Assembly: GCA_030272155.1 (NCBI GenBank)
Contig: CP126194.1
Coordinates: forward strand, 1,240,001-1,304,000
Length of the DNA: 64,000 nt
From: Tetradesmus obliquus
Lineage: Eukaryota > Chlorophyta > Chlorophyceae > Sphaeropleales > Scenedesmaceae
Direction of reading: 5' to 3'
Shown one piece after another: positions 47,701 to 57,200 of this stretch. The position numbers were made by a program, and so were the translations under genes. The notes under the pieces are model-generated. The model was not told the origin of the DNA, ran no database searches, and was given only the letters and a program-made list of their open reading frames with translations. Every line of letters starts with the position of its first letter. Position 1 is the first letter of the stretch.

Positions 47701-50700
47701 GTGTGGCGCTGCGTGCCCTGGTCTGGTGCACCATTTTTGGGAGTGCCCAGTTGCGGTGGCGGTGATTGACAGCCTGCTGTCTGCGTTGCCTGCAACATGG
47801 TGTACGCGGGCTGCAGGCCGCCCGCCGCTTGCTATGCGGCATGTCTGGTTGATGCAGCGGCCTCCCGGCCCTAAGCGGCTCCACCAGGGTGTTTGGGGGG
47901 TTATTTGTTTAGCTGCTCTGAATGCCATGGATGTTGGCCGACGGCAGGCTAACACGCTGCACATTCGGCCGCCCGCGCCTGCTGCGCCGCGGCCGTCTGC
48001 GCCGCCGCCGCAATGGCAGGTACCTATTACAGATGTGTTTCAGCCTGCAGCTCTCACTGCTGCGCAGCAACAGCATAACCAGCTGGTTGAGCAGCGTAGG
48101 CAGCAGCATCAGCTGCAACAACAACAACAGCGACAGCAACTACTAGCGCAGGTGTTACAGGAGGCGAAGCAGCAGGCAGTTTTGCGGTTTTGGGAATTGC
48201 TTGCTGATTTTGTGGCAATGGAGGCTGCGCCGGCTCATTGGCGTGTTGCGGTGCCTGGAGATCACCCGTTCTTGCGATCTGATCCAGCACAGCTGCGCAT
48301 TGTACTGGCGCCCCGCTCTGGTTGACCTTCCTGCTTTTACATGATGTGCTGTCAGTAGTTGTCCAATTTCCACTTTCTGGCAAGGCCATGTTGCATGTCG
48401 TGTGTCACTGTGCTTGATTTTCCAGCTCTGTGTGTCGCATGCGTGCTTCTGTGCTTGTCAGCCATGAGGATTGCAGAAGCAGTAGCACCTTAGTTTGCAT
48501 GTCACATGCAGTGTCTCCTGTCGGTCCCGCGTGCTCCTGCTTGCTGCAGTCTGGTGTGTACAGCAGTGCCTTGGTGCAATCATGCCAAACACCTATGGTA
48601 AGCAGCACCATTGTGCATCCCGCTTGCTGTTTGGACCATGCCTGCCTTCCCTTGTGCGTTTTGTGCCCTGTGCTTTGAGCACCCTGCTGCTTTTCGTGCT
48701 GCACTTCGCACATGCTGCACTGCATGTACTTGTTGGTTTATGGGGAGGTAGGGGCTGCAAGATGCCTCTGGAGTTTTACTTTGGTTGCATCTTGTGGCTT
48801 GCTATCGGGTTCTCATGATATGTGAGCTGAAAGAGGGGCAAGTGACTCGCTCTAGGGCGACAGCTTGCCCACCCCTGTAACAGACCTCTCTCTCTGCGCA
48901 TCGTAGTAGTTGTCCAATTTCCACTTTCTGGCAAGGCCATGTTGCATGTCGTGTGTCACTGTGCTTGATTTTCCAGCTCTGTGTGTCGCATGCGTGCTTC
49001 TGTGCTTGTCAGCCATGAGGATTGCAGAAGCAGTAGCACCTTAGTTTGCATGTCACATGCAGTGTCTCCTGTCGGTCCCGCGTGCTCCTGCTTGCTGCAG
49101 TCTGGTGTGTACAGCAGTGCCTTGGTGCAATCATGCCAAACACCTATGGTAAGCAGCACCATTGTGCATCCCGCTTGCTGTTTGGACCATGCCTGCCTTC
49201 CCTTGTGCGTTTTGTGCCCTGTGCTTTGAGCACCCTGCTGCTTTTCGTGCTGCACTTCGCACATGCTGCACTGCATGTACTTGTTGGTTTATGGGGAGGT
49301 AGGGGCTGCAAGATGCCTCTGGAGTTTTACTTTGGTTGCATCTTGTGGCTTGCTATCGGGTTCTCATGATATGTGAGCTGAAAGAGGGGCAAGTGACTCG
49401 CTCTAGGGCGACAGCTTGCCCACCCCTGTAACAGACCTCTCTCTCTGCGCATCGTAGTAGTTGTCCAATTTCCACTTTCTGGCAAGGCCATGTTGCATGT
49501 CGTGTGTCACTGTGCTTGATTTTCCAGCTCTGTGTGTCGCATGCGTGCTTCTGTGCTTGTCAGCCATGAGGATTGCAGAAGCAGTAGCACCTTAGTTTGC
49601 ATGTCACATGCAGTGTCTCCTGTCGGTCCCGCGTGCTCCTGCTTGCTGCAGTCTGGTGTGTACAGCAGTGCCTTGGTGCAATCATGCCAAACACCTATGG
49701 TAAGCAGCACCATTGTGCATCCCGCTTGCTGTTTGGACCATGCCTGCCTTCCCTTGTGCGTTTTGTGCCCTGTGCTTTGAGCACCCTGCTGCTTTTCGTG
49801 CTGCACTTCGCACATGCTGCACTGCATGTACTTGTTGGTTTATGGGGAGGTAGGGGCTGCAAGATGCCTCTGGAGTTTTACTTTGGTTGCATCTTGTGGC
49901 TTGCTATCGGGTTCTCATGATATGTGAGCTGAAAGAGGGGCAAGTGACTCGCTCTAGGGCGACAGCTTGCCCACCCCTGTAACAGACCTCTCTCTCTGCG
50001 CATCGTAGTAGTTGTCCAATTTCCACTTTCTGGCAAGGCCATGTTGCATGTCGTGTGTCACTGTGCTTGATTTTCCAGCTCTGTGTGTCGCATGCGTGCT
50101 TCTGTGCTTGTCAGCCATGAGGATTGCAGAAGCAGTAGCACCTTAGTTTGCATGTCACATGCAGTGTCTCCTGTCGGTCCCGCGTGCTCCTGCTTGCTGC
50201 AGTCTGGTGTGTACAGCAGTGCCTTGGTGCAATCATGCCAAACACCTATGGTAAGCAGCACCATTGTGCATCCCGCTTGCTGTTTGGACCATGCCTGCCT
50301 TCCCTTGTGCGTTTTGTGCCCTGTGCTCTGAGCACCCTGCTGCTTTTCGTGCTGCACTTCGCACACGCTGCACTGCATGTACTTGTATCTTTATGGGGAG
50401 GTAGGGGCTGCAAGATGCCTCTGGAGTTTTACTTTGGTTGCATCTTGTGGCTTGCTATCGGGTTCTCATGATATGTGAGCTGAAAGAGGGGCAAGTGACT
50501 CGCTCTAGGGCGATAGCTTGCCCACCCCTGTAACATACCTCTTCTGCGCATCCATGGGGAGGTAGGGGCTGCAAGATGCCTCTGGAGTTTTACTTTGGTT
50601 GCATCTTGTGGCTTGCTATCGGGTTCTCATGATATGTGAGCTGAAAGAGGGGCACGTGACTCGCTCTAGGGCGATAGCTTGCCCACCCCTGTAACAGACC

Positions 50701-52985
50701 TCTCTGCGCATCCACAGCAGTGGATGACTTGCCTCGTTTGGTGCAGCACAGCAGCCGCTTCTGACCCTCATACTTATGCTACTTATGGCAGGCACCATGA
50801 GCGATGACGTCCCCATAAATGTCTGCTTCTGGAGCCAAACTGGAGGATCTGCTCCAGGACCAGCAGTCGCAGTGTGATGTAGCAGCAGCAGGAAGCTGGA
50901 AGTGCAGCCAGTTAGTCAGCTGTGCGTGGAGAAGTGATGAGTGCAGCAGTCTGGCGCTGTCTTTGCAGTGTTGTGTTAGCTACCGACTGGCAGATGCTGG
51001 TTCTGAATTGCCTTTAGAAAATCCTGGGTGCCTGCTTGCTGTCAGTGCTGGAGGTTGCGCTGTTGCAGCAGTTGGGACTTTGGGGGCCCACATTCTACAT
51101 GCCAGCACCAGTAGAAGGCGGTGGGCAGGTGGCGTTGTGGAGTTGACTTTTGTCAGCTTTGATTGCAGGCGTATCCAGCCAACTCCTGTGGGCACCATAG
51201 GTTTATAGCCGTGGTCGTGGGACATTGACCTCAAAGTGGCCGGTGTCGTTGTCTGCTAGGGGGCGGTGTTGTTGTCGTGTCAAGGGACCCTTGACACTGC
51301 ACGCTGTGATGGGACGGGGGTTCTGTGTGCGGGTTGCAGCAGTCCAGGCCTTTTGGCCCCGAGTGTCGCTGGTTGTTGTCGAGTCTATTGAGTTAGGCCT
51401 GGCCAACCTTCGTGTTGCATGTGTGTTGTGTTGCCAGATGTTGTGCAGGTGAGTGTTGTAGGGGCTTCTGCAAGCCTGTCGACCAGCAGCTAACTATGGG
51501 TTGACTCAGGAGGATCACCCTGTTTTTGCGTCAGGCGGCATAAGCACACCTGTATTTATGTTTAGTTTGCTTATGCGGGTGATCGTAGCGTTGTATGCCG
51601 GCAGCTTCTGCATTCCATGTGCTAGCCTGCTTGTAATGCATGCATGCTTGCGTTTACGGTGGCATGTTACCGCGGTGTGGGGAACTGGAGGTTGGACAAA
51701 TACCCACTGGTCCTTATGATACGAGGGCTTACTTGGCGGCGTGTTGGCTTGACTGGCAGTACCTAGCCCCTGCGGGGTTGGGGAGACCGCCTCCGTGTAA
51801 CAAATGCAATGCAAATGCAATGCAATGCGCGCTGCAGCTGCTATGCTGCCAGCAGGCTCAAGCTGACTGCCAGCCGCTGCAGCTCAGCCACTGGCCAGCT
51901 TGCAGCCAGCACGGCACAGCAGGGTGGCTGTAGAGGACACACAGCTGCCGCGCTACTCAACTTTAAGCTGCTGTTTCACCCGTGAAGTCATTTGTAGTGA
52001 ACGCTAGTACCGTTTTTGGTGGAAAAGATAGTTGGGTCGGTTGTGTCTGTCAAAACAAGGCAGTGATCAAATCTCTCACCTGGACATGGGGTCAGCTGCC
52101 TGCAGGTCCTCGCCGCGCTTGGTGGGGATGGGGATGAAAAAGTTGCCGTTGGCGTCACGGTACCAGCGCGTCTGGTCAGCACTGCGGCGCGGCACAGCAG
52201 CAGGCACACAGCACATGACACAAAAAGGGTAAGTAAGCAGCAACCACAGCGCTTGCAGTTGCGTTGTCTGTTAGGCTGAACCAGCAGGTTCAATTTGGGC
52301 TGTCCGGTGCACATGCAGCAAACAGCAGCACTCAACCAAGGCACCTGCAGAGTTGCTGTTGCGCAGCCAGGCCAACTGACAGAAGCCTTGCATCAACTGC
52401 CTTTACACAGGTACACTGTTTCTGACCCTGACACAACTGCTCGCATGCTGTCAAGCACCCCTTTCATGAGCACACACCATCACCCCACCCACCCCACCCA
52501 CTGGCCACAAACAGAAAACTGCACTTTCTCCGCCACCCACACTATCCCCTGCTTCCCGCAAACACCACACACACAAAGTAACACACACATCCTCACCTGC
52601 GCAGCACAAATGTAATACCGCCCACGTCCTGCTGCCCCGCAGGCAGTGTCAGCGCCAGCCGCTGCAGTGGCACCTTGGCCCCCGCAATCTCCACATCACA
52701 CTCCTCCTCGCCCTGGCAGTCCTGGAAGTGCGTCTCGCAGGCAGTGCCGCCCTCCAGCACGATGGTGTGCTCGGGGCGCAGGTCTTCCGGGGCACGGCGC
52801 CAGTCGCGCGAGCCTGCGGCAGCAGCAGCAGCAGCAGCAGCAACAGCAAGGAAAGAGTAACAGAGAATGTATGTGCATGCAAATATGAGTGAGCAGGGGG
52901 CAGGTTTGGAAGCTAAAGTTGCTGCTTGTTGTGCCATCGCAACTGCCCGCATGTGGCCACACCCTCAGCAAGACAGACACGGCAA

Positions 52986-53018
<33 letters not shown>

Positions 53019-54177
53019 CCGCACCTGCTTTGCTGACTCCCCAGTGCAGCACCAGCTGGTTGGCATTGTCAGTGACCAGGCTGATGTGTGTGGGCCCCTC
53101 AAGGCCCTGAGGCTGCTTCACCACAGCAAACAGCTCGCTCTTGCTGCAGGGGGTTGATACAGAGCACGGCACGGCACAGCGGCGGGCAGCAGCACAGCAA
53201 GCTTCAGTGGCAGAGCGCTGTGAAAGGCACTGCTGCACATGCAGGCTTGGCACGTCACAATAATGCCCTGCAGACCGTTCACGCATCGACACATGCACGC
53301 ATACACACGCACATTCCTGTGATGTACCTTGAAAGAGACATGTTAAACACACACAAAGCAACGAGGATTTGGTCCTTGCTCGCACCGCACCTGCCCAGCT
53401 GGTACACGCGGCGCCACTTTGTGGCTGGGTCCACTGCCGCCTGCTGCACCAGGAAGTCCAGCGGCTTCTCCTGTCGGGAGCGCTTGTCCTGGGACAGGTC
53501 GGGCGCCTCGCTCTTCTGCGAGTAAACAAGGTACAAACACCAAGAACAGTGAGAAGACAGCGAAATGGCATGCAGCGGCTTCTCCTGGCGGGAGCGCTTG
53601 TCCTGGGACAGGTCGGGCGCCTCGCTCTTCTGCAAGGAGTAAACAAGGTACAAACACCAAGAACAGTGAGAAGACAGCCAAATGGCATGCAGCGGCTTCT
53701 CCTGCCGGGAGCGCTTGTCCTGGGACAGGTCAGGCGCCTCGCTCTTCTGCAAGGTGGCAATATGGGACAAACACCAAGAACATTGAGAAGACAGCGAAAT
53801 GACATGCAGCGGCGGCTGGCAGGAGCGCTTGTCCTGGGACAGGTCCTGCGCCTCGCTCTTCTGCAGGATTGAGATTATGGTGTTAATTTTCAGTAGAAGG
53901 AATGAGGAGCCAGCAGGAAGACATGCGGCCTAAGCAACACCAGCAGACAGAGGCATGGTGTGCAGCCAGTTTCATTGCGGAAGGTATGTGCCGTTGCAAC
54001 AAGCTGAAGTACACAACATACAATCATATGCTACCAAACGTCTGTTGCTGCTGCTGCTGCACCGACGCACCTTGATGAGGTTGAGGGGGTCGCGCTTGAC
54101 CTCCCCACCGATCATGGACTGGCCCACCTCCACCTTGGGGGCTGGCGGAGGCGAGGGAGCCCTGGGAGCCTCCTTGA

Positions 54178-54209
<32 letters not shown>

Positions 54210-57200
54210 TGGCAGCAGCAGCAGCAGCAGCAGCAAAGGCGTGTACGTGTGTCAGTTCTGTGTATGTGCAGGCAAGACATTGCAGCAGCAGGATGTGAAA
54301 GAGGACCGCCAGCCAGTGATGTGTCACGTGATAAAGCGCAGCTGGGCGTAAGGGTCGGTGTTTTCTCCAGACACAGCGGAACAGCAGCTGCAGCCACCCA
54401 CGCAGCCGCACCCCCACCTTTGCCTGCGCCTGCTGCTGCTGCTGCTGCGCCTGCTCCTGCTTCTGCCGCTGCTCCTTGGCTGCTGCCTGCTTGTTGTACT
54501 CCTTGCCCGGGTTCTTCAGCCGCCACTCAATCTCCTCTAGGGTTTGGCCCTGCCGCAGCTTGGCCTCAATCTCCTTGCGCGCCCCAGCACCAAAGTCGGC
54601 ACCCTGCAGGGACATTCAAAGCAGAAAGAGTGAACTTGCTGCACAACCTCAGCTTGGCCTCAATCTCCTTGCGAGCACCAGCACCTGTTGACGCATTGCA
54701 CTCTCTGTTGATTTTGCAATCTGCAGATGATACTGAAATGTGCAGCAAACGGCAGTGTGTTGCGGATGCGCACGTGCAGATGCCTATTGAAACGCCATCT
54801 GCATTGCAAGACAGCAAGGAAGCATCGGCGCAACCCACCTGCGGCTTGCCGGCCTGCTCCCACATCACGAAGGCCTGCACCGCCACCAGGCTGTCAGGGA
54901 TGATGACCGGGATGTCCGCATCAGGCCCGGCACGTGACTGCACAGGCACCTGCAGGGGGCAAGCACAGGAGACAAGGGAAATTAGGCAGCAAGATGCAAA
55001 GTGGTAGTGAGCATCAGTGTGGTGCCCGAGGAGTGGCATCATGGCTTGTAAGCAACAAGCACGCGCACATGTACACTACAGTTGCAGCAACACTACAGAC
55101 GGCTAGTTGAGTATGGCGCAACCACCTCTAACCCCTCAGGCTGGACCCCACCTGCATGCTGGGGTCCAGCGCCGACAGCCCCAGCATGTGACACCAACAA
55201 CACTACAGCAACAGTCACACCTCGCGTTCAATCCATCATGCCAAAACCATCTCAAATTCTCAGGGCCGCACCTGCATGATGGAGTCCAGCGCTGACAGGC
55301 CCAGCATGGGGTCGATGACCTCCATGCGGTAGTTGCTGTACATCAGCTTGCCGTCAGCCACCGCCTGCAGCTCCGCCAGCGACCTGGTGCGGCAGCAGCA
55401 GCAGCAGCAGCGGTGGCGGCAATGCGGCAGATGGACGCGAGTTACACCTCTGCTGCAGCCGCCTCGTACTCCAGGTTGTGCAATAACCACCAAATAGAGA
55501 GACAAATGGACATGCATTCACAATAACATACATGTTTCACAAACACGCGCCTGCCAGCCGCCAGCAAGCCACTCATCTCAGCCACAGCAGCCTCATACGA
55601 TAATTCATGCAGTAGCCCAGCAAACAGACACAAGTACATGAACATGCACTTGCGCTGTTTAACAACCACGCACCTGCCAGCCGCCAGCAACCCACTCATC
55701 TCAGCCACGGCAGCCTCATACTCCAGGTCATGCAGCAACCCACCTGAATCAACAAAACAGTGTGCATGCACTCGCGATAATGTACATGATACTACGCACC
55801 TGCCAGCCGCCAGCAGCCCACTCATCTCTGCCACAGCCGCCTCATACTCCAGGTCATGCAGTAACCCACCAAGTAGACAATTCATGTACATACACTCGCA
55901 ATAACATACATGTTTAACAACCACGCACCTGCCAGCCGCCAGAAGCCCGCGCATCTCCGCCACAGCCGCCTCATACTCCAGGTCATGCAGCAACCCACCT
56001 GAGTTGACAAAACAATGTTCATGCACTCGCAATAACATACATGTTTCACAAACACGCACCTGCCAGCCGCCAGCAAGCCACTCATCTCAGCCACTGCAGC
56101 CTCATACTACCAAGTCATGCAGCAAGTCATGCAGCAACCAACCAAGAAGACACGATAATGTACACGCACTCGCGACGTTCAACAAACACGCACCTGCCAG
56201 CTGCCAGCAGCCCGCTCATCTCCGCCACAGCCGCCTCATACTCCAGGTCGGCCTGCTCCTCGCTGCGGTGCGGCCTGCCCGCGTGGTCCCATCGGATCCA
56301 CGCCCACGTGTCACACAGCGCCTGCGGCAGCTTCTGGCGCTCGGCTGTCTTGACCACCGCCTGCCCTGCCTCCTCCTTGCCAGAGCGCAGGGGGACTGCA
56401 AAGTTTGACCCCAGGTGGTCGTACCTGCATGCAGCAACAGCAGGCAGTACGGTTAAGGCTTGCATGCAGCTTGACTTGGCCCGGCTTCCCCCCTTGCTGG
56501 AGTGCTGCGTCGCGATAAAGTTGAAGCCTAGGTGGTGGTTGTACCTGCACGTGCGACGGAGTATTATTGATGGAGAGGGGCAACTGGCACTATTACAAGC
56601 ATGTTTCACTGTTGCACGCAGACTGCGTCAACAGGCGTGATCGTTCGTTTCCTTGCGTGTGCGAGGCACACACCCATTCACACGGGCCAGTGCTTCCTTC
56701 AGGCCATTGGGCGATTTGCTGACTGGTTCGTGCTTGTGCTGTACTCATCAAGTACAGCACAAAGAACGAACCAGTCAGGAAGTTCCTAATGACCCGAGGG
56801 TAGCCCATGTGAAAGGAAAACTGCAACAACACAACACGTGGAAGGCTGTGTGCCGCATGCCACTGCAGCCGCCTGCATGGCTGTCGGTTACCCACCATGT
56901 GTTGGTGGCGTCGTCCTTGTTCATGAAGCAAATGACATCAGACACCACACAACGTGCACATGCAGGGCTGCATATCACATGGGCAAAACTGCACCTGCAG
57001 CCGAGGTGCATTATTGTGGGACACCCACCATGTGTTGGTGGCATCATCTTTGAGCACAAAGTTGATGATGTCAGACGCCTCATCGCCATCCAGCCGAATG
57101 CGCAGGGAGCCATTCCTGCAGCCAGCAAGGCGCAGCGGCAGGCAATGGCAACAGCAGCAGAGCAACACAGGCAAAGCAACACAGGCAGCAGAGCATGCGG

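Noticed and set aside
48430..50471. Repeated small genes of 82-107 residues in each 551-bp unit
   Set aside because: They are identical only because the DNA is repeated; frames on both strands are equally open and no motif is seen.
48354..50713. CRISPR-like array
   Set aside because: The units are 551 bp with no alternating spacers, and the setting is a eukaryotic intron.
55442..56059. Separate repeat protein with DLEYEAAVAEMSGLLAAGR units
   Set aside because: The frame crosses the array of GWD exon-end copies and their introns, each with a donor site.
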